From: UBA2279 sp034399355
Lineage (GTDB): Bacteria > Actinomycetota > Coriobacteriia > Anaerosomatales > Anaerosomataceae
Reading direction: 5' to 3'
Assembly: GCA_034399355.1 (NCBI GenBank)
Contig: JAXMMT010000001.1
Coordinates: forward strand, 1 to 16,524
DNA: 16,524 bases
The stretch's first letter is position 1, and every line of letters starts with the position of its first letter. Below, piece after piece: positions 6,512 through 12,701 of this stretch. The notes beneath the pieces were generated by a model. That model worked only from the letters and a program-made list of their open reading frames with translations. It did no database searches and was not told the DNA's origin. The translations under genes and the position numbers were made by a program.

Positions 6512-7039
6512 CTACGCAAGCAGGGCGCGGATTTCGTCCTGCGTGTCCCTGTCAGTATGCAAGGCGTCAACTGCAGCATTCACCTTCATGGTCACCTCAG
6601 ACATCTCAAGCAGGTCCTTGCTCACGGAGTAGCGCTTCTCGCTTACGAGCCAACGCAGCACTGGAGCCAAATGCCAAATTGCCGACCTGCCTTCGTGCAG
6701 CGGCACTGGCACTCGCGACGTGCAAGACACGAGGAGCTTGCGTATGTTCTGCCGTGAGCAGCCGACAATGTCTGCAACGTCAGTGACACCCACCAGATCC
6801 GGAGTCACCTCCACCAGTTCCGCCTCAGGAAGTGCGCGCTTCACGTCCTCTATGGCACTGAGTATCGCGTTGCGTGCGGAGTCCGATTCGCGCGTGAACT
6901 CAAAGGCAATGCGTCCGGCGTGACCAATACCAATAAGGGCATCGTCGCAGCCTGCATCGCCCAAGCGCTCGATCAACTCATCAGAGTGTGCTTCGTCTGG
7001 CGGTAAGGTGAACCGCAGGGCGAACTCGTACTCCCTCAT
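6512..7039 (-). CDS. HTH DNA-binding protein, probable antitoxin of HicA-like partner
   Basis: A 175-residue protein. The N-terminal part (MREYEFALRF to about 75, with DDALIGIGHAGRIAFEF) looks like an alpha/beta domain. It is followed by VTPDLVGVTDVADIVGCSRQNIRKLL (78-103), a helix-turn-helix that starts at DVADIVG, and then HEGRSAIWHLAPVLRWL (115-131), the winged-type continuation. I recognise the overall pattern from a conserved family of small DNA-binding proteins but know no named gene. ATG 7039 is used because GGAGGAG lies just upstream and it starts four bases after the stop of the 89-residue gene, so the two are translationally linked. A role as antitoxin and autorepressor at the palindrome 7352-7373 is inference. 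Confidence 0.7.
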   Translation of the reverse strand: MREYEFALRFTLPPDEAHSDELIERLGDAGCDDALIGIGHAGRIAFEFTRESDSARNAILSAIEDVKRALPEAELVEVTPDLVGVTDVADIVGCSRQNIRKLLVSCTSRVPVPLHEGRSAIWHLAPVLRWLVSEKRYSVSKDLLEMSEVTMKVNAAVDALHTDRDTQDEIRALLA

Positions 7040-7043
7040 GCTT

Positions 7044-7313
7044 TTACTCCTCCTGCTCGCCATCTCGCTCACCTCCGGTGCAGCCATCCACTTTGCGCCT
7101 AATCTGCTTCGCATGGGTTTCGGGATTCCTGGGAGTACTGCTGATGCTTGTCACACAGAACTCGCCGCATCTGCATTCAGGATTATTGTGTGGACAAAAG
7201 AGCCTGCCCCAAGCATGCGAACTCTTCCCTGTTGGCTCGACGCGCCATCCGCTATCCTCCGCGTACTGCAGCGCTTTCTCAATATGCGGATTTGGGTGCC
7301 GGTTCCTAGACAA
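7044..7313 (-). CDS. HicA-like small protein with Cys cluster
   Basis: This 89-residue protein begins at TTG 7313 with AAGGA five bases upstream. The pattern HIEKALQYAEDSGWRVEPTG then SSHAW (31-35), and later STPRNPETHAKQIRRKV (59-75), recalls the small HicA ribonuclease fold: helix, then GW strand, then a conserved His, then a C-terminal helix. Unlike standard HicA it has CPHNNPECRCGEFC (40-53), four cysteines that could bind zinc. It is first in a two-gene operon with the HTH protein. A toxin role for this partner is inferred from gene order and size; the HicA relation is tentative. Confidence 0.6.
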   Translation of the reverse strand: MSRNRHPNPHIEKALQYAEDSGWRVEPTGKSSHAWGRLFCPHNNPECRCGEFCVTSISSTPRNPETHAKQIRRKVDGCTGGERDGEQEE

Positions 7314-7342
7314 GTGTTCCTTCTTCTATAGCAACGCTACTC

Positions 7343-7373
7343 CAGCTACTCGAAGTTGTCAACTGACAACTTC
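7343..7373 (-). promoter_or_regulatory. Promoter with palindromic operator for HicA-like operon
   Basis: GAAGTTGTCA (7352-7361) and TGACAACTTC (7364-7373) are a perfect 10-base inverted repeat around two bases. On the minus strand the palindrome contains TTGACA (7366-7361), a perfect -35 box. TAGCGT (7343-7338) lies 17 bases further on as a weak -10, about 25 bases before the TTG start. An operator overlapping the -35 box fits autorepression by the operon's HTH protein. Confidence 0.6.
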
Positions 7374-7400
7374 CGCAGAATCGGGCTGTGGGCCCACTGG

Positions 7401-7769
7401 CTAGGTGCTACAGGCTACGTCCGTGAAGCGAGCCGAGCGGGAGCGTCCAGTCACCTTCAGGGTGGCGTTCTCTCGACTGCGCGGCTTGGGACTGACAAGG
7501 ATCTGTACATCGCGGTCAAGAGCATTGAGGAAGCGAATCAGCCGCTCGATTGAGAACCCATCCAGCTTGCCAGCCAAGAGTTCTGACACTTTAGGCTGTC
7601 CAGTTCCAAGGACTCGGGCGGCTTCCGCTTGAGTCAAGTGTCTATGAGAGACAATGCTGGCAATCTGATTGGCAAGCGCAGCTTTGGCCAGAAGTTCATC
7701 GGATTGGGGCAGACCCAAGTCCTGGAACACATTGCCGCTACTTGCTGTATGTTCACGCATGGCGCTCAT
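7401..7769 (-). CDS. HTH antitoxin of Gp49-type toxin (HigA-like)
   Basis: A 122-residue protein of the short XRE-type antitoxin family that accompanies Gp49-like toxins. DLGLPQSDELLAKAALANQI (about 17-36) precedes the helix-turn-helix LTQAEAARVLGTGQPKVSELLAG (45-67) and FSIERLIRFLNALDRDVQI, all typical of this family. It should bind and neutralise the upstream toxin and repress the shared promoter, probably at the inverted repeat 8158-8177. Its ATG follows the toxin stop by one base (TAGGATG); ATG 7760 is an alternative start. The C-terminal about 30 residues (rich in Arg and Ser) are longer than usual. Confidence 0.8.
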   Translation of the reverse strand: MSAMREHTASSGNVFQDLGLPQSDELLAKAALANQIASIVSHRHLTQAEAARVLGTGQPKVSELLAGKLDGFSIERLIRFLNALDRDVQILVSPKPRSRENATLKVTGRSRSARFTDVACST

Positions 7770-7770
7770 C

Positions 7771-8151
7771 CTATTTGCCCTTCTTCTGCTTTGCTCTTTG
7801 CTCGTGCAGTTGTGCGGCCATCCTGAGCCGTGCTTTCACGATGTCAATCTCATGTTTCGGCGTCTCGGTCCCCTTTTTCGCTTTCTTCTGGAACGAGTGC
7901 AAAACATACACAACATCCGAGAACCGCACTGTGTACATGGTCCTAAAGGTATCGCCGTCATAATCCTCGACGACCTCCAGAACCCCACCACCTTTGAAGC
8001 CCTTGAGTGGCTTCGCCTGCACGTGCTTGCCTCCACACTGTGCTTGGAAGAGGGCGAAACCCATCGCCTGCTTCACTGAATCAGGAAACGCCTGCAAGTC
8101 CCGCAGAGAGGATGCAATCCACATGACTTCCTTGGGCACGGCAGTCTCCAT
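7771..8151 (-). CDS. Gp49-like/HigB-type toxin (phage-derived RelE superfamily)
   Basis: A 126-residue protein with the signature of Gp49-type HigB toxins, ribosome-dependent mRNA endonucleases of the RelE superfamily: VMWIASSLRDLQAFPDSVKQ near the start, KPLKGFKGGGVLEVVEDYDG in the middle, then YTVRFSDVVYVLHSFQKKAKKG, whose YVLH-F-KK strand carries the basic residues expected in the active site. ATG 8151 is preferred over GTG 8166, because the latter lies inside the operator palindrome. Stop and antitoxin start are separated by one base, the usual toxin-first arrangement of this family. Confidence 0.82.
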   Translation of the reverse strand: METAVPKEVMWIASSLRDLQAFPDSVKQAMGFALFQAQCGGKHVQAKPLKGFKGGGVLEVVEDYDGDTFRTMYTVRFSDVVYVLHSFQKKAKKGTETPKHEIDIVKARLRMAAQLHEQRAKQKKGK

Positions 8152-8157
8152 AAGTGA

Positions 8158-8177
8158 GTATCCCACATCTGGGATAC
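8158..8177 (-). promoter_or_regulatory. Operator palindrome of the Gp49/HTH toxin-antitoxin operon
   Basis: GTATCCCA (8158-8165) and TGGGATAC (8170-8177) form a perfect 8-base inverted repeat with a 4-base spacer, ending seven bases before the toxin ATG. Location and symmetry fit a binding site for the HTH antitoxin. The promoter elements around it could not be assigned with confidence. Confidence 0.6.
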
Positions 8178-8202
8178 ATTAGACAATACATTCATCAGTT
8201 GG

Positions 8203-8274
8203 GTCTAACCAACGATTCTACAGTCCGCATAAAACCATGACGCTCAGCACCAACCCGGCTAGCGAAGCCGTCAT
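8203..8274. repeat. Dispersed 71-bp repeat, copy B
   Basis: Diverged copy of 4451-4521, in the same orientation. The minus-strand end is GTTAGAC (8209-8203), a perfect GTTRRRY core, and lies just upstream of the Gp49/HTH operon, as copy A lies upstream of the 336-residue cassette gene. The central palindrome of copy A is degenerate here. The rest of the gene-free stretch 8275-8420 shows nothing I can recognise. Confidence 0.6.
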
Positions 8275-8420
8275 TGGTGGCCCACGCGTAGGGCTCACAG
8301 CCCACGATACGAGCTCGCTCTGACAGCCGCGTTCCCACCTCCGGGAACCCCCGCCACCAGGCAGTACTCACACACGCTACAAGACAACGAAGGAACGCAG
8401 TGCGACAGCTGGGTGGACGA

Positions 8421-8454
8421 AGCGCAAGCGTTGTACTTCATACTTGAAACTAGG
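8421..8454. repeat. 34-bp dispersed repeat, copy 2
   Basis: Identical to 6457-6490 but for one base. It abuts a 17-base perfect palindrome CTAGGTCAGTGACCTAG at 8450-8466 that overlaps the stop codon of the HigA-like gene. Confidence 0.7.
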
Positions 8455-8462
8455 TCAGTGAC

Positions 8463-8762
8463 CTAGACAGCGCATCCCTGCCATGGCTTGATCTTGGCCA
8501 AGTCGCTGGCGAGTTCCTGTTGCGCGACCTCGGTGTCGTAGGCCGCCTGCGCGCGGAGCCAGTAGCCGTCCGACAGACAGAAGAACCGGCACAGCCGCAG
8601 GTCCGTGTCGGCCGTAATCGAGCGGTTGCCCTTGATAATCTGGCCGATGCGCTGCGCGGGTACCCCGATCTCCTTGGCGAGACGGTACTGCGAGATGCCC
8701 ATGGGCTTCAGGAACTCCTCGATGAGGAGCTCTCCTGGTATCACTGGCTTGAGCCTTGCCAT
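8463..8762 (-). CDS. higA: HigA-type antitoxin (XRE family)
   Basis: A 99-residue protein: MARLKPVIPGELLIEEFLKPMGISQYRLAKEIGVPAQRI opens with the PGE-L--EFL-P motif and helix-turn-helix diagnostic of HigA/VapI antitoxins. It is followed by GNRSITADTDLRLCRFFCLSDGYWL. It should bind DNA as a dimer and neutralise HigB. ATG 8762 has GAGGG eight bases upstream; ATG 8768 and GTG 8771 are close alternatives. It follows the toxin gene with about a dozen bases between. It appears intact even though its toxin partner does not. Confidence 0.85.
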   Translation of the reverse strand: MARLKPVIPGELLIEEFLKPMGISQYRLAKEIGVPAQRIGQIIKGNRSITADTDLRLCRFFCLSDGYWLRAQAAYDTEVAQQELASDLAKIKPWQGCAV

Positions 8763-8774
8763 CGTCATCACCCT

Positions 8775-8957
8775 CTAGTGGTAGTCCACGATCTCGACAT
8801 CTTCCGGTCCGGCCGCCGTCCAGCGGAAACAGACCCGGTACTGATCGTTCACCCTGATGCTGTGCTGCCTGGCGACCGACTCGACGGCGATGAAGCGCTT
8901 GACGCGCTGGCCACCGGCGAGTCGTGCTGTGTCCGCATCCTTGAATGAGACGATCAT
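8775..8957 (-). CDS. higB: HigB-type toxin with in-frame internal deletion
   Basis: Only 60 residues from ATG 8957. The N-terminus MIVSFKDADTARLAGGQRVKRF and the C-terminus QHSIRVNDQYRVCFRW ... DVEIVDYH both match HigB toxins closely. Family members of about 92 residues have roughly 30 more residues between them, including the 'LxDLRxPPGNRLExLxGDRxG' region. Here VESVAR joins directly to QHSIRV. The frame is kept, but the missing part includes residues of the core sheet and helices, so mRNA cleavage activity is doubtful. An upstream in-frame ATG at 8987 is not used because it lies between the promoter boxes. Confidence 0.75.
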   Translation of the reverse strand: MIVSFKDADTARLAGGQRVKRFIAVESVARQHSIRVNDQYRVCFRWTAAGPEDVEIVDYH

Positions 8958-8963
8958 AGGAGA

Positions 8964-9000
8964 ATAGTAACGCGCCACGTCAATCACGTCAAACGTTACT
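8964..9000 (-). promoter_or_regulatory. higBA promoter and operator, predicted leaderless
   Basis: On the minus strand TTGACG (8992-8987) and TACTAT (8969-8964) are separated by 17 bases, a good sigma-70-type promoter. The ATG at 8957 starts seven bases after the -10 box, just where transcription should begin, and no ribosome-binding site is visible, so the transcript is probably leaderless. The inverted repeat AGTAACG (8966-8972)/CGTTACT (8994-9000) flanks the promoter and is a plausible HigA operator. Confidence 0.65.
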
Positions 9001-9029
9001 ATGTGGGCAACAGAGGGGGTCTGTCTCCG

Positions 9030-10217
9030 CTACAGCTCCAGGTCCCAGATGCGCCACTTCTTGTACTCGTGGCCGCCCATGAACTCCGACGCCCGGATGA
9101 TGAGGTCGTTGTTCTCGAGCAGCAGCGAGGCGTCGCAGTCCTTGTAGCCGTTTGACTGTGCGTAGGCGAGCACCTCGTCGAAGAGCAGGGCGTCTGTCCC
9201 CATACGGCGATAGCCGGGCAGCACGCCGAAGAACATAAGCCGCACGCGGGGCAGGTGGCGCCGCATCTTGAACAGTCGCGCGATGCGCACGTAGTCGGAG
9301 TCCCCGTACCACTTCCAGCGCGGCCGCAGGGCCACGTTGGGATCAGGGAAGCAGCCGAGCACCGCGATGGGCGTGCCGTTGTGGTAGGCGAAGCGAATGA
9401 GGCCCGTGTCGATGATCGGCTTCAGCGCCTCGACGAGCATATCGGCCTCCCAGTCCGTGATGGGCAGAAAGCCCCAGTTCTCGGCCCAGGCCTTGTTGTA
9501 GATCTCGACGATCAGCTTCACCTCGTCCTCGAGGTCCTTCATCACGACGCATCGCGTCTCCAGCCCGCCGCGCTTGCGGACAGCCGCAGCTACGCGTGTG
9601 AGGCGCTCATTCGCGGGCTTGGTGAGGTCGATGAGGTACGCGACGTAGTCCTTGGTCTTCTCAAAGCCGTAGCGCTCGATGAACTCGGCGTAGTACGGCG
9701 GGTTGTACGTGTGCTCCACGTAGACGTCCTGATCGAAGCCCTCGACCAGGCACGCCTGGCGCTCATGCGTGATATTGGAGTACTCGCCGGGGCCGCGCAG
9801 GATCTCGGCGCCACGGGCTTTGGTCCAGTCGCGCGCCGCGTCGAGTAGCGCCTCGGCCACCGCATAGTCCGCGATGACCTCGAAAAACCCGAAGAACCCG
9901 AACTTCCCGCCCCAGCCCTCGTTGATGCGCTCGTTCACGACTGCGGAGATGCGTCCCACCGGCGTGCCGTTACGGTGCGCCATGAAGTGCGTCGTCTGTG
10001 CAGTGCGGTGGTAGGGGTGGTCGGGCATCATCAGCCCCTGCATGCCAAGCAGCTTGTTGCCAAGAAGGTCCGCATCAAGCTGCGGCGTCCAATACGCATT
10101 GCCCTTGTAGAGGCTATAGGGGAAGCGGACGAATTCTTTAAGACGGGGATCGCCGAGGGGTATCTCGGTGATCGTGATGTTGCTGGCTCGCGTGGCTTGC
10201 CCGGATTCCCCGCTCAT
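9030..10217 (-). CDS. GNAT-fold N-acyltransferase, candidate ceramide-synthase-like
   Basis: A 395-residue soluble protein. FVRFPYSLYKGNAYWTPQLDAD near the N-terminus, GRISAVVNERINE, FGFFGFFEVI, GPGEYSNITHE, LVEGFDQDVYVEHTYNPPYY and GVLPGYRRMGTDALLFDEVL (about 330-349, an RxxGxxA-type acyl-CoA-binding loop) mark it as one of the long two-lobed GNAT proteins. In bacteria, ceramide synthases have been described as GNAT-type proteins, and the serine-palmitoyltransferase-like gene nearby makes N-acylation of a sphingoid base a reasonable guess, not a proof. ATG 10217 has GGGAG six bases upstream; upstream in-frame sequence to 10301 looks non-coding. It is divergent from the 10331 gene with a 113-base shared region. 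Confidence 0.7.
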   Translation of the reverse strand: MSGESGQATRASNITITEIPLGDPRLKEFVRFPYSLYKGNAYWTPQLDADLLGNKLLGMQGLMMPDHPYHRTAQTTHFMAHRNGTPVGRISAVVNERINEGWGGKFGFFGFFEVIADYAVAEALLDAARDWTKARGAEILRGPGEYSNITHERQACLVEGFDQDVYVEHTYNPPYYAEFIERYGFEKTKDYVAYLIDLTKPANERLTRVAAAVRKRGGLETRCVVMKDLEDEVKLIVEIYNKAWAENWGFLPITDWEADMLVEALKPIIDTGLIRFAYHNGTPIAVLGCFPDPNVALRPRWKWYGDSDYVRIARLFKMRRHLPRVRLMFFGVLPGYRRMGTDALLFDEVLAYAQSNGYKDCDASLLLENNDLIIRASEFMGGHEYKKWRIWDLEL

Positions 10218-10330
10218 CGTGTCTCCCTGTCCGGCTGCTGCAGTACTCTGCCGAGCGTAGCAGACCCTCCGCGACCCGACGAGCGTACTGCTACACTTCA
10301 CGTAGCGTCCGCGGGAGGGAGTCAGACAGC

Positions 10331-11224
10331 GTGGACCTCACCTCGATCTCGAACAGTAAATGGGCGACAGGCCTTGTGTTGGGAGTGGGCAAGCTGGTGC
10401 CGCCGAGTGTCGGCCACCGTCTCGCTCGGCGGACTGCGTCTCGCATCGCTGCCAACCGTGACGACCCCATGGTGCAGGCGGTCCGCGCCAACCAGTGGAT
10501 GGTGTCGCGCGGCACGTTGACCGGTGACGCGCTCGACGAGGTGGTCCGTGAGACGTTCGAGTACAGCGGACGTTTCCTCTACGACCTCTATCACGTGATG
10601 GAGAACCCCGACGCGCTCATGGGGATGGTCGCGGTCGACGAGACCTTCGAGCGCGTGCTTGCCGATGACAAGAAGCGGCCTCACGTCTACGCGGGTATCC
10701 ACCTCGGCAACTTCGACCTCATGGGCCGCGCGCTCGGCCATCACGGGTGGAGCCAGCAGCTCCTGAGCGTCGCCGACCCGAACGAGGGGTACCAGTGGCA
10801 GAACGAGATGCGCGCGCGCTATGGCTTCGAGGTGACGCCGGTGAGCATCGAGGCGCTGAAGCGGGCCGCGCGCAGGCTTGCTGAAGGCGGCTCGGTCACC
10901 ACCGGTCTCGACCGGCCGCTCCTCGACGCGCGGCAGTTCCCGCACTTCTTCGGCAGGCCGGCGCCGCTTCCGCTGCTGCACATCCGACTGGCTATGCGCG
11001 CGAAGGCGCCCGTCGTGGTGATCTCGGCGATTCTCGGCGATGACGGGAAGTACCGCGTGCAGGCTTCCGAGCCGCTGGAGATGGAGACCGGGGGCGACAC
11101 CACCTCGGACATGATTGCCAACGGTGAGCGCGCGTTGCGCGTGGCCGAGAAGCTCATAGAACGTGCGCCGCACCAGTGGGCGATGACGCATCCCGTGTGG
11201 CCCGACGTCGTCGGGACCGTCTAG
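10331..11224 (+). CDS. LPLAT-family acyltransferase (PatA/LpxL-like)
   Basis: A 297-residue lysophospholipid-acyltransferase-fold protein. HLGNFD (H124-D129) is the HX4D catalytic motif. GLDRPLLDA followed by FFGRPAPLPLLHIRLAMRAKAPVV is the substrate-site region, and QWAMTHPVWPD near the C-terminus matches the family's closing QW..H..W motif. It should transfer a fatty acyl group to a lipid or glycolipid at the inner membrane surface. Actinobacterial PatA acylates phosphatidylinositol mannoside next to a phosphatidyltransferase gene, as here; LpxL-like lipid A chemistry is less likely without other lpx genes. GTG 10331 start, with GGGAGGGAG about 10 bases upstream. It leads an apparent operon with the next gene, 42 bases downstream. 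Confidence 0.8.
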   Translation: MDLTSISNSKWATGLVLGVGKLVPPSVGHRLARRTASRIAANRDDPMVQAVRANQWMVSRGTLTGDALDEVVRETFEYSGRFLYDLYHVMENPDALMGMVAVDETFERVLADDKKRPHVYAGIHLGNFDLMGRALGHHGWSQQLLSVADPNEGYQWQNEMRARYGFEVTPVSIEALKRAARRLAEGGSVTTGLDRPLLDARQFPHFFGRPAPLPLLHIRLAMRAKAPVVVISAILGDDGKYRVQASEPLEMETGGDTTSDMIANGERALRVAEKLIERAPHQWAMTHPVWPDVVGTV

Positions 11225-11266
11225 CTGCCAGCACCCGGGTGGTGCACACGCGAAGGGAAGACCTGC

Positions 11267-11947
11267 ATGAGCGCCAAGATGGAAGACATCAAGCAGCACA
11301 ATCGCGTCAACGACATATTGCTGGGCCCCCTTGAGCGGCCTGCGCTGCAGTGGCTCGCGAAGACGAGCCCGAAGTGGATCACGCCGGACGTGCTCACCGC
11401 AATCGGCACGCTGGGCAGCGTCGGCATCTTCGTCGGTTACGCTCTGAGCAACCAGAGCATCTGGTGGCTGTGGTTCGTCAACCTCGGCTTCATCATCAAC
11501 TGGTACGGCGACAGCGTCGACGGCACACTCGCGCGCTACCGCAAGATCGAGCGGCCCAAGTTCGGCTTCTACATCGACCACACCGTGGACGCGGTAAGCG
11601 AGTTCCTCACGATCATCGGTATCGGGCTCTCGCCGTTTTTGCGTCTCGACATCGCGGCCTTCGCACTCATCGGCTACCTGCTCATGAGCGTGCACGTGTA
11701 CGTGCGCACCTGCGTCGACGGCGTCTTCAAGATCAGCTACTCCAAGATCGGGCCCACCGAGATGCGCGCCATCATCATGGCCGTGAACGTCGCCATCTTC
11801 TTCGCGCCGGACTTCTTCCTGCGCGAGCTGGCGTTCGGCCTGCGCCCGTTCGACTGGATCGGCGCAGCTCTGGCGGTCGGTATGGGTATGGTTTTCTTGG
11901 TCACATCGTGGCGTGAGGCTGTTCGCCTCGCGCGGCTCGGAGGGTAG
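11267..11947 (+). CDS. CDP-alcohol phosphatidyltransferase
   Basis: A 226-residue integral membrane enzyme. The family motif is complete: D82 and D85-G86, A89-R90, G100, D104 and D108 with exact canonical spacing. About six hydrophobic segments surround it (for example WWLWFVNLGFIINW and FALIGYLLMSVHVYV). It transfers a phosphate-linked group from a CDP-activated lipid to an alcohol. The partner (inositol phosphate, glycerol phosphate, or a sphingoid/ceramide acceptor) cannot be read from the sequence. The neighbouring PatA-like gene suggests phosphatidylinositol-type chemistry; the serine-palmitoyltransferase-like gene suggests a phosphosphingolipid alternative. ATG start with AAGGGAAG upstream. 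Confidence 0.88.
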   Translation: MSAKMEDIKQHNRVNDILLGPLERPALQWLAKTSPKWITPDVLTAIGTLGSVGIFVGYALSNQSIWWLWFVNLGFIINWYGDSVDGTLARYRKIERPKFGFYIDHTVDAVSEFLTIIGIGLSPFLRLDIAAFALIGYLLMSVHVYVRTCVDGVFKISYSKIGPTEMRAIIMAVNVAIFFAPDFFLRELAFGLRPFDWIGAALAVGMGMVFLVTSWREAVRLARLGG

Positions 11948-12068
11948 GCGAACGCGGGTGGGCAGGCTCTTCTCGCGTGCACCGCGGCGGCTCGGGCTCC
12001 GCCGGCGGTAGGTCGCCTCGGCACGCTACCTGCTACCATGGGCGAGTCGTTGTCCCGAGGAGGTATGC

Positions 12069-12701
12069 GTGCCCACGCCAGCCAGCGCCCGCCCGCAACG
12101 CGCTCTCTGCGCCGCGATAGCCGTACTGGCTGCCGTCACCGGCGTCCTCATCGCCGTGATACCGCCGGACGAGAAGCTTGGCGGCATGGTCCGCCTCGTG
12201 ATGACGCACGGCGCTTCGACCTGGGTGAACATGGCCACGTTCACGCTTGCGGGCCTTCTCGGCATCGCCTTCGTCGCAGGAAAGACGCGCGCGGGTCGCT
12301 GGGGCGCGGCGTTTCGCTGGATCTCGCTGCCGCTGTGGACGATCAACACCGGTCTCGGCTTGCTGTCGATGAAACTCATCTGGGGCGGCATCTTGTGGGA
12401 CGAACCGCGGCTGTGGATGACCTTCGGCCTGCTCGCCGCGTCGATCACCGTGGTGGCGATGCAGCTTGTCTTCAATCTGCCGAAGTTGACGGCGCTGCTC
12501 GACGCGACGCTTGCGGGCGGCCTGTGGGCGCTCGTGCTGCTGCTCCCGAACCTCTTCCATCCGGACAGCCCGGTCTTCAGCTCGGGAAACTGGGCGTTCA
12601 TCGGCCCGTTCTTAGGAATCGTGGAGTCGCTACTCGTGATCGCGTTCATCGTCGCGACTCTCATCGCGCGGCGTGACGTTGCCGGCGCCGCCGCTAGCTG
12701 A
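12069..12701 (+). CDS. Polytopic membrane protein, faintly CcmC-like
   Basis: A 210-residue protein with about six membrane helices. HGASTWVNMATFTLAG, WGGILWDEPRLWMTFGLLAA and LPNLFHPDSPVF place Trp and His residues at helix edges. This recalls the haem-handling Ccm/Ccs family (WWD-type loop and flanking His), but the classical motif is not present, so the relation is tentative. GTG 12069 is chosen because GAGGAGG lies seven bases upstream. Its stop overlaps the convergent SPT-like gene by eight bases. The 121-base gap after the phosphatidyltransferase leaves open whether it shares that transcript. Function not assigned. Confidence 0.65.
   Translation: MPTPASARPQRALCAAIAVLAAVTGVLIAVIPPDEKLGGMVRLVMTHGASTWVNMATFTLAGLLGIAFVAGKTRAGRWGAAFRWISLPLWTINTGLGLLSMKLIWGGILWDEPRLWMTFGLLAASITVVAMQLVFNLPKLTALLDATLAGGLWALVLLLPNLFHPDSPVFSSGNWAFIGPFLGIVESLLVIAFIVATLIARRDVAGAAAS

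Noticed and set aside
7338..7400. attC site after the Gp49/HTH operon
   Set aside because: No CTAAC or GTTAG cores are present; the structure there is the operator palindrome of the next operon.
8450..8466. Palindrome CTAGGTCAGTGACCTAG as a terminator
   Set aside because: The arms leave a one-base loop and no T run follows on either strand; it is better treated as a palindromic site of unknown role.
10322..11695. 457-codon minus-strand open frame
   Set aside because: Antisense to the acyltransferase and phosphatidyltransferase genes; Arg/His/Glu-rich composition typical of antisense frames in high-GC DNA.
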